Made by a program: the position numbers and the translations under genes. Shown here piece after piece: positions 1 through 7,907 of a stretch of 64,000 nt of DNA. A model generated the notes under the pieces. That model searched no databases and had not been told where the DNA came from. It saw nothing but the letters and a program-made list of their open reading frames with translations. Within the stretch, counting starts at the first letter, position 1. Each line of letters begins with the position of its first letter. Origin of the DNA: Bradyrhizobium betae (lineage in GTDB: Bacteria > Pseudomonadota > Alphaproteobacteria > Rhizobiales > Xanthobacteraceae); the NCBI RefSeq assembly GCF_004123905.1, contig NZ_MZXW01000050.1, positions 434,001 through 498,000 on the forward strand. The letters are read 5' to 3'.

Positions 1-54
1 CGGCCATGCGACGTTAACCCATTGCCTGGTGTGTTTTGAGTGGAGTTGAGGGCG

Positions 55-1305
55 ATGAAGGCGATTATCGTCGGTGGCGGTATCGGAGGTCTCACCACGG
101 CATTGATGCTGCGTGCGCGGGGCATTGGATGCGAGATCTTCGAACAGTCAGATACCATCCGCGAGCTCGGCGTCGGCATCAACACGCTGCCGCACGCGAT
201 GCGCGAGCTCGCCGGTCTCGGCCTGCTCCAGAACCTCGATGACGTCGCGATCCGCACCGATCAACTCTACTACCTCAATCGTCACGGCCAGGAGGTCTGG
301 CGCGAAGCCCGCGGCATCGATGCCGGTCACGACGTGCCGCAATTCTCGATCCACCGCGGCCGCCTCCAGGGCGTCATCCATCGTGCCGTCGAGGAGCGGC
401 TCGGGGCGGACGCAATCCACACCGGTTGCCGCCTTGGTGCCTTCACGCAGGACGAAGGCGGGGTCACCGCCTACTTCTTCGATCGTGCGGGTGCGCACAT
501 CCATACCGTGCGCGGCGACATCCTGATTGGTGCCGACGGTATCCATTCGCGCGTGCGCGACACGCTTTTCCCGAACGAAGGACCACCGTGCTGGAACGGC
601 TTGATGCTGTGGCGCGGTGCGCGCGACTGGCCGGTGTTCCTCACCGGCAAGTCGATGATCGTCGCAGGCGGTCTCAATGCCAAGGTCGTGATCTATCCGA
701 TCGCGGAAGGATCGAGCCCGGCGAGCCGTCTGACCAACTGGGCGGTGCTGGTCAAGGTCGGCGAGGGCAATGCGCCGCCGCCACGGAAAGAAGACTGGTC
801 GCGGCCGGGCCGGCGCGAGGAGCTGATGCCGCATGTGGCGCGCTTCTCGGTGCCCTATATCGACGTGAAGAGCCTGATCTCGGCAACGCCCGAATTCTAC
901 GAATATCCGACCTGCGATCGCGATCCCTTGCCCTATTGGTCGTCCGGGCGCGTTACGCTGCTCGGCGATGCCGCGCATCCCATGTATCCGGTCGGCTCCA
1001 ATGGCGCCTCGCAGGCGATCCTCGATGCGCGCTGCCTTGCCGACGCGCTGGTGCGCGCCGAGCATCCGCGCCAGGCGTTGCTTGAATACGAGAAGAAGCG
1101 CCTGCCGATGACCGCGGACATCGTCCGGTCCAACCGGCGCGGCGGCCCCGAGGGCGTCATCGACGCCGTCGAGCAGCTCGCTCCCGATGGCTTCGATAAT
1201 GTCGACAACGTCCTGAGCTATTCCCAGCGCGAGGCAATCGTGCGCGGCTATGCCACCAAGGCCGGCTTTGCTGCGGTGCCTGGGCTCGCTGCGGTACGCG
1301 CCTAA
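55..1305 (+). CDS. FAD-dependent aromatic-ring monooxygenase family protein
   Basis: Cytoplasmic group A flavin monooxygenase (UbiH/salicylate hydroxylase-like), 416 aa. The N-terminal dinucleotide-binding motif VGGGIGGL is at about residues 6-13, the DG motif GADGIHSR near 160, and the FAD-ribityl GD motif LLGDAAHP near 302. These enzymes use NAD(P)H and oxygen to hydroxylate aromatic or similar rings. The ATG at 55 is chosen because GGAG lies about 9 bases upstream; an in-frame GTG at 40 lies ahead of that ribosome site. It faces a convergent cupin gene 6 bp away, and the nearby aryl-CoA ligase suggests aromatic catabolism. The substrate cannot be told from sequence. Confidence 0.85.
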   Translation: MKAIIVGGGIGGLTTALMLRARGIGCEIFEQSDTIRELGVGINTLPHAMRELAGLGLLQNLDDVAIRTDQLYYLNRHGQEVWREARGIDAGHDVPQFSIHRGRLQGVIHRAVEERLGADAIHTGCRLGAFTQDEGGVTAYFFDRAGAHIHTVRGDILIGADGIHSRVRDTLFPNEGPPCWNGLMLWRGARDWPVFLTGKSMIVAGGLNAKVVIYPIAEGSSPASRLTNWAVLVKVGEGNAPPPRKEDWSRPGRREELMPHVARFSVPYIDVKSLISATPEFYEYPTCDRDPLPYWSSGRVTLLGDAAHPMYPVGSNGASQAILDARCLADALVRAEHPRQALLEYEKKRLPMTADIVRSNRRGGPEGVIDAVEQLAPDGFDNVDNVLSYSQREAIVRGYATKAGFAAVPGLAAVRA

Positions 1306-1311
1306 GCGCCG

Positions 1312-1767
1312 CTAGCCGCCGGGAGGCGGCGGTAGGAAGTGGATGTTGAACTCGGCGGCCATCGCCACCACGTCCTCCGGCTTCTGCTCCTTCATGTTGT
1401 GAAGGCCCCAGAACAAGTCGAAAAGTTTTTTGGTCGGCGAGACCCAGAACAGCACCTTCGCTGTTTGCTCGGACTTGTTGAAGATGCCATGCGGCACGCC
1501 CATGCCGAGCCGGATCAAATCACCCGCGCTCGCCTGCGACTCCGAATTGCCGAGCATGAAGTCGAGCTTGCCCTCCAGCATGTAGAGATACTCATCCTGG
1601 TCGGGATGGATGTGGGGTGGCACGAACGTACCCGGCGGCAATGTCGCGTGCCAGGAGAAGCTGTGCTCGGTATTGCTCTTGGGCACATAGGTCTGACCGA
1701 GGATGTTCCAGGAAATGCCCTGGATCCCCTCGTTGGCCCGGGTGATGCCGGTGATTTCGCTCTTCAT
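1312..1767 (-). CDS. cupin domain protein
   Basis: Single-domain cupin of 151 aa. Motif 1 reads HIHPDQDEY, giving metal ligands H52, H54 and E59, and the second motif supplies H93 in VPHGIF, so a mononuclear metal site looks intact. Cupins of this size include small dioxygenases, isomerases and sugar- or aromatic-binding proteins. The proline/glycine-rich C-terminus is unusual but short. It is transcribed after the binding-protein gene, 30 bp downstream of it, and probably shares its mRNA. Its place among catabolic genes suggests an enzymatic role, which is inference. Confidence 0.8.
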   Translation of the reverse strand: MKSEITGITRANEGIQGISWNILGQTYVPKSNTEHSFSWHATLPPGTFVPPHIHPDQDEYLYMLEGKLDFMLGNSESQASAGDLIRLGMGVPHGIFNKSEQTAKVLFWVSPTKKLFDLFWGLHNMKEQKPEDVVAMAAEFNIHFLPPPPGG

Positions 1768-1797
1768 TGCAGTCCTCCCTTGACGCGACGCGCAGTC

Positions 1798-2973
1798 TTA
1801 GTTCGCCGCCTTGCAATCCTTGGCATAGCGGTCGCCGTAATTCTCGAAAACCTTCTGGACGACCTCGGTCTGGAACTTGCCGTCCGGGCGCTTGGCGACC
1901 TTGGTCAGGTAAAAGTCCTGGATCGGATAGCCGTTGGTGTTGAACTTGAAGGCGCCGCGCAACGAGGTGAAGTCGGCCTTCTTCAGCGCGGCCCCAACAG
2001 CATCCTTGTTCGAGAGGTCGCCCTTCACGCCTTTGATCGCGCTGTCGATCAGCATCGCGGCGTCATAGGCCTGGAAGGCGTAAGTGCCGGGCACGCCGTT
2101 ATAGGCGGCCTCATAGGCGGCGACGAACTTCTTGTTCTGGGGATTGTCGAGGTTGGGTGCCCAGTTCGCGCCGCCGAACATCCCGACCGCCGCGTCCTGC
2201 TGCGCCGGCAGGGTCGATTCATCCACCGTGAAAGCCGAGAGCACCGGGATGCTGTCGGCGAGGCCGGCTTGCTTGTATTGCTTGACGAGATTGACGCCGA
2301 GGCCGCCCGGCATGAACGTGAAGAGAGCATCGGGCTTCTGCGAGGAAATCTTGGACAGCTCCGGCTGGAAGTCCAGCGTGTTGAGCGGCATGTAGGATTC
2401 CTCGACGATCTCGCCCTTGTAGTCGAGCTTGAAGCCCGCCACCGAATCCTTGCCGGCCTGATAGTTCGGCACCATCAGGTACATGCGCTTGTAGCCGCGA
2501 TCCTGCGCGACCTTGCCGAGGATCTCGTGGACCTGGTCGTTCTGATATGACGTCACATAGAAGAACGGGTTGCAGTCCTTGCCGGCAAAAGTCGACGGGC
2601 CGGCATTGGGGCTGATCAGGAAGGTTTTGGATTCCGTGACGGGCCGATGGATCGCCTGGAGGATGTTGGAGAAGATCGGTCCGACCACGAAATCGACCTT
2701 GTCGCGCTCCAGAAGGCCCTTGACCTTGGTCACTGCCGCATCGGGCTTCAACTCGTCGTCGACAACGACGACTTCGACCTCGCGACCGCCCATCTTGCCG
2801 CCGAGATCCTTTACCCCGAGCGCAAAGCCGTCGCGAACTTGCTGGCCAAGCGCGGCGGCGGGGCCCGACAGGGTCACGATCACGCCTAGCTTGATCTTCT
2901 CCTGGGCGAGGGCAGGGCTCATCGCGGTGCCGAGCAGCAAGGCGGCCGCGGCCAAGGTCAATTGCGTCTTCAT
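1798..2973 (-). CDS. branched-chain amino acid-type ABC transporter substrate-binding protein
   Basis: Periplasmic binding protein of the LivJ/LivK (Peripla_BP_6) family, 391 aa. A clear Sec signal peptide ends at about A23 (SPALA|Q), followed by the typical IKLGVIVTLSGPAAALGQ start. This group often binds aromatic acids or other organic acids rather than leucine. No permease or ATPase gene is in the window, so these must be outside or supplied elsewhere. It is divergent from marR and shares that intergenic region. A 17-bp palindrome lies in its leader, and MarR-operator-like dyads lie farther upstream, suggesting co-regulation with the CoA ligase. Confidence 0.9.
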   Translation of the reverse strand: MKTQLTLAAAALLLGTAMSPALAQEKIKLGVIVTLSGPAAALGQQVRDGFALGVKDLGGKMGGREVEVVVVDDELKPDAAVTKVKGLLERDKVDFVVGPIFSNILQAIHRPVTESKTFLISPNAGPSTFAGKDCNPFFYVTSYQNDQVHEILGKVAQDRGYKRMYLMVPNYQAGKDSVAGFKLDYKGEIVEESYMPLNTLDFQPELSKISSQKPDALFTFMPGGLGVNLVKQYKQAGLADSIPVLSAFTVDESTLPAQQDAAVGMFGGANWAPNLDNPQNKKFVAAYEAAYNGVPGTYAFQAYDAAMLIDSAIKGVKGDLSNKDAVGAALKKADFTSLRGAFKFNTNGYPIQDFYLTKVAKRPDGKFQTEVVQKVFENYGDRYAKDCKAAN

Positions 2974-2995
2974 GATCTGTCCCCCGTGACATCAG

Positions 2996-3012
2996 GGCTT
3001 GCGTCGCAAGCC
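2996..3012. promoter_or_regulatory. 17-bp palindrome in the leader of the binding-protein gene
   Basis: GGCTTGCG and CGCAAGCC flank a single central base. The dyad lies 23-39 bases upstream of the minus-strand start codon at 2973. It could be an operator or a small leader hairpin. It does not resemble the MarR-type dyads nearby. Confidence 0.4.
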
Positions 3013-3117
3013 GAGTACTCTAATCCGAGCTTATGCCGATGATGGCCGCCGCGGCAAGCAAGGCGGGGCGCATCGCGTCATCGCCGGCAGTATGCATGCA
3101 AGCGTCGCGCCAATTGC

Positions 3118-3198
3118 TTGAAGCTTAAAGAAACTGGCGTGCGGTCGATTGTTGCAGCTTTAGGCTTGCGGCCGGCGCAGATTTATTTGAAGCTCAAA
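3118..3198. promoter_or_regulatory. cluster of MarR-operator-like dyads between binding protein and marR
   Basis: Three related elements: TTGAAGCTTAAAG at 3118-3130, TTTAGGCTT at 3159-3167 (the same core on the other strand), and TTTGAAGCTCAAA at 3186-3198. They share a core close to AAGCYYAAA, and the last is a 5-3-5 inverted repeat. The last copy ends 14 bases before the marR start, where autorepression would act. A fourth copy precedes the CoA ligase at 3822. MarR proteins usually bind such short A/T-flanked dyads; assignment to this MarR is inference. Confidence 0.5.
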
Positions 3199-3212
3199 AC
3201 GTTGGGGAATCC

Positions 3213-3743
3213 GTGCCGACGCCAATGCCGGCCGTGAGTGACTGCACCGAAATGCTCGATTCCGAGACCAAGGCCGTCGAAACGCCGGAAGACCATGCCG
3301 AAGAGCTTCGGCTGTGGTTGCGCCTGCTCACTTGTACGACCCTGGTCGAGGGCGAAGTGCGCGGCCGGCTGCGGCAGCGCTTCGACGTCACCCTGCCTCG
3401 TTTCGATCTGATGGCGCAGCTCGACAAGGCGCCTGACGGCATGACGTTGTCCGACGTCTCCAAGCGCATGATGGTGTCCAATGGCAACGTCACGGGCCTC
3501 GTCGAGCGACTGGTGGAATCCGGCCATCTCGACCGGCGCACCTCGGAGACGGACCGCCGGGTCCAGGTGATCCGCCTCACAAAACTCGGTCGCGCCGAGT
3601 TCCGCAGGATGGCTGCGGAGCACGAGACCTGGATCGCCGATCTCTTCGCGGATCTGACGCCGAAGGACGTGCGCGAGTTGATGCGCCTCCTCGCCAAGAC
3701 CAAGGCGTCGGCGCAGAAATCAGCCGCGCGTCGCCGCTCCTAG
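3213..3743 (+). CDS. MarR family transcriptional regulator
   Basis: Winged-helix regulator of 176 aa. The dimerisation helix is N-terminal. The DNA-binding helix region is about residues 70-115 (MTLSDVSKRMMVSNGNVTGL, then LVESGHLDRR), and the wing includes TDRRVQVIRLTKLG. MarR regulators next to aryl-CoA ligases commonly sense the CoA thioester or the free acid and repress the catabolic genes. The start is the GTG at 3213, preceded by GGGGA; an in-frame ATG at 3225 is an alternative. It is followed by the CoA ligase in the same direction, 143 bp downstream, with its own predicted operator. Confidence 0.9.
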   Translation: MPTPMPAVSDCTEMLDSETKAVETPEDHAEELRLWLRLLTCTTLVEGEVRGRLRQRFDVTLPRFDLMAQLDKAPDGMTLSDVSKRMMVSNGNVTGLVERLVESGHLDRRTSETDRRVQVIRLTKLGRAEFRRMAAEHETWIADLFADLTPKDVRELMRLLAKTKASAQKSAARRRS

Positions 3744-3821
3744 CAGTCGGACTGGTCGCCAATCCCTCTTTGCCGCAGGAAAAAGCATGGGATGCCCAAA
3801 ATCCGCTATTGCACCAAATTG

Positions 3822-3835
3822 TTTTAAGCCTAAAA
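3822..3835. promoter_or_regulatory. MarR-operator-like dyad upstream of the CoA ligase
   Basis: TTTTAAGCCTAAAA shares its core with the copies at 3118-3198 and lies 51 bases upstream of the ligase ATG at 3887. Its recurrence before both marR and the ligase is what suggests an operator. Confidence 0.5.
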
Positions 3836-3886
3836 TGTTTCCCAGTTAGTGCTGCCGGGTGCTTTCCATGCGCAAAGGAGCTTGCG

Positions 3887-5578
3887 ATGGCCAACGCCGC
3901 CAAGGTTCACGTGTCGGGCTCGTATGACGGCAATGCTGCAACGGCCCATGTCGATACATTTGCGCGGCAGCATCTGCCGCCGCGCGAGCTCTGGCCGGAG
4001 TTTCGTTTCACGCTGCCGGAGCTGCACTATCCGCAGCGATTGAACTGCGTCAGCTATTTCCTCGATCGCTGGGTCGAAGAGGGCCATGGCGATGCGCCCT
4101 GCGTCATCAGTCCTGCCGTCAGCTATAGCTACCGCGAGCTGCGAGCACTCGTGAACCGCATCGCCAACGTCCTTGTAGGCAAGCTGGGCCTCGTGACCGG
4201 CGGACGTGTGCTGCTGCGATCGGCCAACAGTCCCATGATGGTCGCAACCTATCTCGCAGTGATCAAGGCCGGCGGCATCTGCGTGGCGACGATGCCGCTG
4301 CTGCGCGCTAAGGAGCTGTCCTACCCGATCCAGAAGGCGGAGATCACGCTGGCGCTCTGCGACGGCAAACTCTCTGACGAAATGGAGAAGGCGAAAACCG
4401 CAGCGCCTGGTCTCAAGCACGTGGTCTATTGGGGCAATGGCGCTGCTGACTCGCTCGAGGCGCTGATCGCCGACGCGAGCCCCGAGTTCAAAGCCGTCGA
4501 TACCGCCTCCGACGACATCTGCCTGATCGCCTTCACGTCTGGCACGACCGGCGATCCCAAGGGCACCATGCATTTCCATCGCGACATGCTGGCGGTGTGC
4601 GACGGCTACGCGCGCAACATCTTGCGCGCAGAGCAGAAGGATCGCTTCGTTGGCTCGGCGCCGCTCGCCTTCACCTTCGGCTTCGGCGGCGTGCTGTTTC
4701 CGATGCATATCGGCGCCTCCTTCGTGGTGCTGGAGAAGACGACGCCGGACGACATCCTCACGGCGATCGAGCAATACAAGATCACAGTCTGTTTCACGGC
4801 GCCGACCGCATACCGCGCCATGATCGGCAAGCTTCCGGGGCGCGACATTTCCTCACTACGGAAGTGCATCTCCGCTGGCGAGACGCTGCCGAAGCCGACG
4901 TTCGACGCCTGGCTCAAGGCGACGGGCATCAAGCTGATGGACGGCATAGGCTCGACCGAGTTGCTGCACATCTTCATCAGCGCGACCGAGGACGAGATTC
5001 GTCCGGGCGCGACGGGCAAGCCGGTGCCTGGCTATGAGGCGAAGATCGTCGATGATGCCGGCGACGATGTGCCGCCGGGCACGATGGGACGCCTTGCCGT
5101 GCGAGGACCGACCGGTTGCCGCTATCTCGCCGACGATCGGCAGCGCAAATACGTCCAGGATGGCTGGAACATCACCGGCGATACCTATCTGATGGATGCC
5201 GACGGCTATTTCTGGTACCAGTCGCGCTCCGACGACATGATCGTGTCGGCCGGCTACAATATCGCAGGCACCGACGTCGAGGCGGCGTTGCTGACACATC
5301 CGTCAGTGGTCGAGTGCGGTGTGGTCGGCGCACCCGATGAGGCGCGCGGAATGATCGTGAAGGCCTACGTCATTGCCGCGCCCGGCGTGACGCCCGATGC
5401 TCAGCTGGCCGCCGAGTTGCAGGACCATGTCAAACGCGAGATCGCGCCGTACAAATATCCGCGCGCGATCGAGTTCGTGACGCAACTCCCGAAAACCGAG
5501 ACCGGCAAATTGAAGCGCTTTGCCCTGCGGCAGATGGCGCAAGCCGCCGCGACCTCATCGGGCGCCGCCGCAGAATGA
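3887..5578 (+). CDS. benzoate/2-aminobenzoate-CoA ligase family protein
   Basis: ANL-superfamily acyl/aryl-CoA synthetase of 563 aa, which would activate an aromatic acid with ATP and CoA through an acyl-AMP. The P-loop-like A3 motif AFTSGTTGDPKGTMHFH is near residue 215. The hinge region with RSDDMIVSAGYNI follows, and the C-terminal catalytic lysine lies in LPKTETGKLKR. The size and HFHRDML context fit the benzoate-CoA ligase branch. The ATG at 3887 is chosen because AAAGGAG lies 7 bases upstream; the frame is open further upstream but carries no ribosome site. It is followed 13 bp later by a RidA gene, probably in one operon under MarR control. Confidence 0.87.
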   Translation: MANAAKVHVSGSYDGNAATAHVDTFARQHLPPRELWPEFRFTLPELHYPQRLNCVSYFLDRWVEEGHGDAPCVISPAVSYSYRELRALVNRIANVLVGKLGLVTGGRVLLRSANSPMMVATYLAVIKAGGICVATMPLLRAKELSYPIQKAEITLALCDGKLSDEMEKAKTAAPGLKHVVYWGNGAADSLEALIADASPEFKAVDTASDDICLIAFTSGTTGDPKGTMHFHRDMLAVCDGYARNILRAEQKDRFVGSAPLAFTFGFGGVLFPMHIGASFVVLEKTTPDDILTAIEQYKITVCFTAPTAYRAMIGKLPGRDISSLRKCISAGETLPKPTFDAWLKATGIKLMDGIGSTELLHIFISATEDEIRPGATGKPVPGYEAKIVDDAGDDVPPGTMGRLAVRGPTGCRYLADDRQRKYVQDGWNITGDTYLMDADGYFWYQSRSDDMIVSAGYNIAGTDVEAALLTHPSVVECGVVGAPDEARGMIVKAYVIAAPGVTPDAQLAAELQDHVKREIAPYKYPRAIEFVTQLPKTETGKLKRFALRQMAQAAATSSGAAAE

Positions 5579-5591
5579 GAAGGATAGAGAA

Positions 5592-6056
5592 TTGTCCGTG
5601 ACGACGCCGAAAGGCCCGCAGCTTGCGGTGCTGCCGACCGCAGCCGATGACGACACGCGCTCGACGGTGAAGGTGCTGCAGCCGTCTGGCTGGCCGATAC
5701 CGAAAGGCTATGCCAACGGTATGGCCGCGGAGGGGCGCATCGTCGTCACCGGCGGTGTGATCGGTTGGGATGCCGCAGAGCGTCTCGCGGACGGTTTTGT
5801 CGCGCAGGTCCACCAGACCCTGAGCAACATCGCTGAAATCCTCGCCGAAGCCGGTGCACGTCCCGAGCACCTTGTGCGCCTGACCTGGTACGTTGTCGAC
5901 ATGGACGAGTATCTGGCGAACCTGAGAGAACTCGGCAAGGTCTACCGTGCCATCTTCGGTGCGCATTATCCGGCGATGGCGCTCGTTCAGGTCGTCCGTC
6001 TCGTCGAGAAGGCGGCGCGCGTCGAGATTGAAGCCACTGCCGTCATTCCCCGCTGA
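5592..6056 (+). CDS. RidA/YjgF family protein
   Basis: Small RidA-like protein of 154 aa, probably a trimeric cytoplasmic enamine/imine deaminase or a family member adapted to the local pathway. Family features are seen in GRIVVTGGVIGWD, the QTLSNIAEILAEAGA helix, and the C-terminal MALVQVVRLVEKAARVEIEATAV strand region. The usual deaminase arginine in the R-x-x-V/A-x-V context is not clearly placed. TTG at 5592 fits best, with AGAAGGA about 8 bases upstream; GTG at 5598 is possible. It starts 13 bp after the ligase stop, so translation may be coupled. Its presence supports amino-aromatic or related catabolism. Confidence 0.85.
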   Translation: MSVTTPKGPQLAVLPTAADDDTRSTVKVLQPSGWPIPKGYANGMAAEGRIVVTGGVIGWDAAERLADGFVAQVHQTLSNIAEILAEAGARPEHLVRLTWYVVDMDEYLANLRELGKVYRAIFGAHYPAMALVQVVRLVEKAARVEIEATAVIPR

Positions 6057-6080
6057 GCCATATTTGACCTGTGGCCCGTC

Positions 6081-6809
6081 TTAGCTCGCTTTGGCGAGGT
6101 CATCGTCCTCGGGCGAGTTCAGATAAACGCCCGACATGGTGTCGACCCAGCAGAGATGGTCGTGCACCTTCTTGACGCCTTCGACGTTCTCGGCCGCGAC
6201 GACCGCGGCCCGCCGTGCGCGTTCTTCGGTGATAACGCCGCTGAGATGAACGATACCGTTGCGGACAATCACGTTCAGTCCGAATGGGCACCAATCGTTC
6301 TTCTCCATGGTGTCGATGATGCGGCTGCGAATGTGATCGTCGTCGGCCGTCGGATCCGGCACCTCGCGGGCGAGGCCCGCCACCGCCTGTAGCAAATTGG
6401 CGCGGGAGACGATCCCGACAACCTTGTCGCCGCGCACCACCGGCAGGCGCTTCACGTTGTTCCGTTCCATGAGATCGACGATCTCCGCGAGCGCGGTATC
6501 CTCGGTGATGGTGACCGGCGAAGCGGTCATCACCTCCGCGACCTTGCGGCCGTGCTCGTGGACGAAGTCGCTGGCGGACTCGCCCGGACCGAGGATGAAC
6601 CGCAACCAGCGTCCCCGCTTGCGCCCGGTGCCGATTTCGCTGCGTCGGATGAAATCTCCTTCCGAAACGACGCCGACCAGCTTGCCGGTGTCGTCAACCA
6701 CCGTGAGACCGCTAATGTGCCGCTTCAGCATGATGTTCGCCGCCTCGACGATGCTGGTGTCGGGGGCGACCGAGATGACCGACGGGGTCATGATCTGGTG
6801 GGCGCGCAT
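6081..6809 (-). CDS. CBS-pair and BON domain protein
   Basis: Soluble protein of 242 aa with two CBS motifs (about residues 1-60 and 90-150) and a C-terminal BON domain (about 155-222, including NGIVHLSGVITEERARRAA). CBS pairs bind adenosine nucleotides and act as energy sensors; BON domains associate with membranes or phospholipid. Such CBS-BON proteins are common in rhizobia with no fixed function. A perfect TTGA-N6-TCAA FNR/FixK box lies 67 bases before the start codon, so oxygen-limited expression is likely. The CHAD and kinase genes upstream are on the same strand. Confidence 0.88.
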   Translation of the reverse strand: MRAHQIMTPSVISVAPDTSIVEAANIMLKRHISGLTVVDDTGKLVGVVSEGDFIRRSEIGTGRKRGRWLRFILGPGESASDFVHEHGRKVAEVMTASPVTITEDTALAEIVDLMERNNVKRLPVVRGDKVVGIVSRANLLQAVAGLAREVPDPTADDDHIRSRIIDTMEKNDWCPFGLNVIVRNGIVHLSGVITEERARRAAVVAAENVEGVKKVHDHLCWVDTMSGVYLNSPEDDDLAKAS

Positions 6810-6875
6810 GGAGAACTCCGCAAGTTCATTAAGATTCGCGATGCGCGAAGCTTAGAGCAGCGGCAGGGGCTGGAT

Positions 6876-6889
6876 TTGACGCAAGTCAA
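6876..6889. promoter_or_regulatory. FNR/FixK box upstream of the CBS-BON gene
   Basis: TTGA-CGCAAG-TCAA is a perfect match to the TTGA-N6-TCAA consensus. It sits between the CHAD stop and the CBS-BON start, centred 73-74 bp upstream of that start. Confidence 0.75.
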
Positions 6890-6907
6890 GCAAATGCTTG
6901 CGTGCAC

Positions 6908-7897
6908 CTAGTCCTCGGGCTCCGCAGTCGGCGCGAGGTCGGAGGAGCGGAATGGCTTGGCCTTGTCCAGTTTCCGGTAAGCTTTCGAGGCTTTTCGCAG
7001 CAGCTTGTTTTCCCGCTTGCGGTCGAGGAAGCGAATGCCGGCCTCGGGGACGGCTTCGTTCAATGACGCCGCCAGCGTCTGTCCGCGCGCATCGTCGTTC
7101 AACTGGCCGAGCGACTTTTGCGCTTTGCGCAATTGCTTGAGGATCGACTTCTGCTTGGTCAAGGATTCGTCGGCGAACAGGTCCTCCAGCGACTCGACCG
7201 AATAGGTCATCCGCTTGTTGAGAAGCCGCAGCTTGTGCCGCTTCTCGACGTCGAGCTTGCGGAGTTTTCGCGCCTTCTTGAGCAGTGTCGTTTCCCATTC
7301 GGCGAGCTGGGCCGTTGCATGGTCGGCGAGCGCGCAGCGGCGCAGCCTGATGGCCTCCTTGCTGCGCCTTGTCGACCAGGGGCCGCTCTCGATCCAGGCC
7401 GAGGTCTGCTCGACCAGGCGGCGATAGCGCGCCGATTGCAGCGCGCGCGCCAGCAGGCGGTGGCTCTCGGCGCGCTTCTCGTCCCAGTGCTGGAGCTCGG
7501 CGATCACGTCGAGCTCGCCGCCGCTCTCGGCGATGACCCGGTCGATCGCCACGTCGAGGTCGCGCACCATGCCGAGCTGGCTGTTCAGCCATTTCAGCTC
7601 GGTCCAGACCGCCGGCCGTAACCCGTCATCGACCACGGGCGAGAAGAAGCGGATGGCGGTGCGCAAATGTGTCAGTGCGATCCGGATCTGGTGCAGCGCC
7701 TCCGGGTCGCCACGGCATGTGCCGTCGTGCTGGGCGAGGACGGCATCGAGGTGGCGCCGGGCAATGATCCGGAACGCCGTATCGCAGGCCATGCCGGGGC
7801 TGAGGCGGCCCGGCAGGGCATTGCGCCGCGTCGGCGGCTTGGCGCGCGCGGTCGTCGTCGAACTCGTGGTGGGTCGCGACATCCTTGCCCGCGTCAA
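6908..7897 (-). CDS. CHAD domain protein
   Basis: CHAD (conserved histidine alpha-helical domain) protein of 329 aa, a mostly helical, positively charged fold known to bind inorganic polyphosphate. Typical features are AFRIIARRHLDAVLAQHDG, EALHQIRIALTHLRTAIRFF (with the conserved H-x-x-R) and many basic residues in the second half (LRKLDVEKRHKLRLLNKR). There is no CYTH domain, so it is a stand-alone CHAD protein. The start may be TTG at 7897 or ATG at 7882. It follows the APH/kinase gene by 10 bp, so the two are probably one operon. A polyphosphate role under low oxygen is inference. Confidence 0.85.
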   Translation of the reverse strand: MTRARMSRPTTSSTTTARAKPPTRRNALPGRLSPGMACDTAFRIIARRHLDAVLAQHDGTCRGDPEALHQIRIALTHLRTAIRFFSPVVDDGLRPAVWTELKWLNSQLGMVRDLDVAIDRVIAESGGELDVIAELQHWDEKRAESHRLLARALQSARYRRLVEQTSAWIESGPWSTRRSKEAIRLRRCALADHATAQLAEWETTLLKKARKLRKLDVEKRHKLRLLNKRMTYSVESLEDLFADESLTKQKSILKQLRKAQKSLGQLNDDARGQTLAASLNEAVPEAGIRFLDRKRENKLLRKASKAYRKLDKAKPFRSSDLAPTAEPED

Positions 7898-7907
7898 TCA
7901 GATTGCC

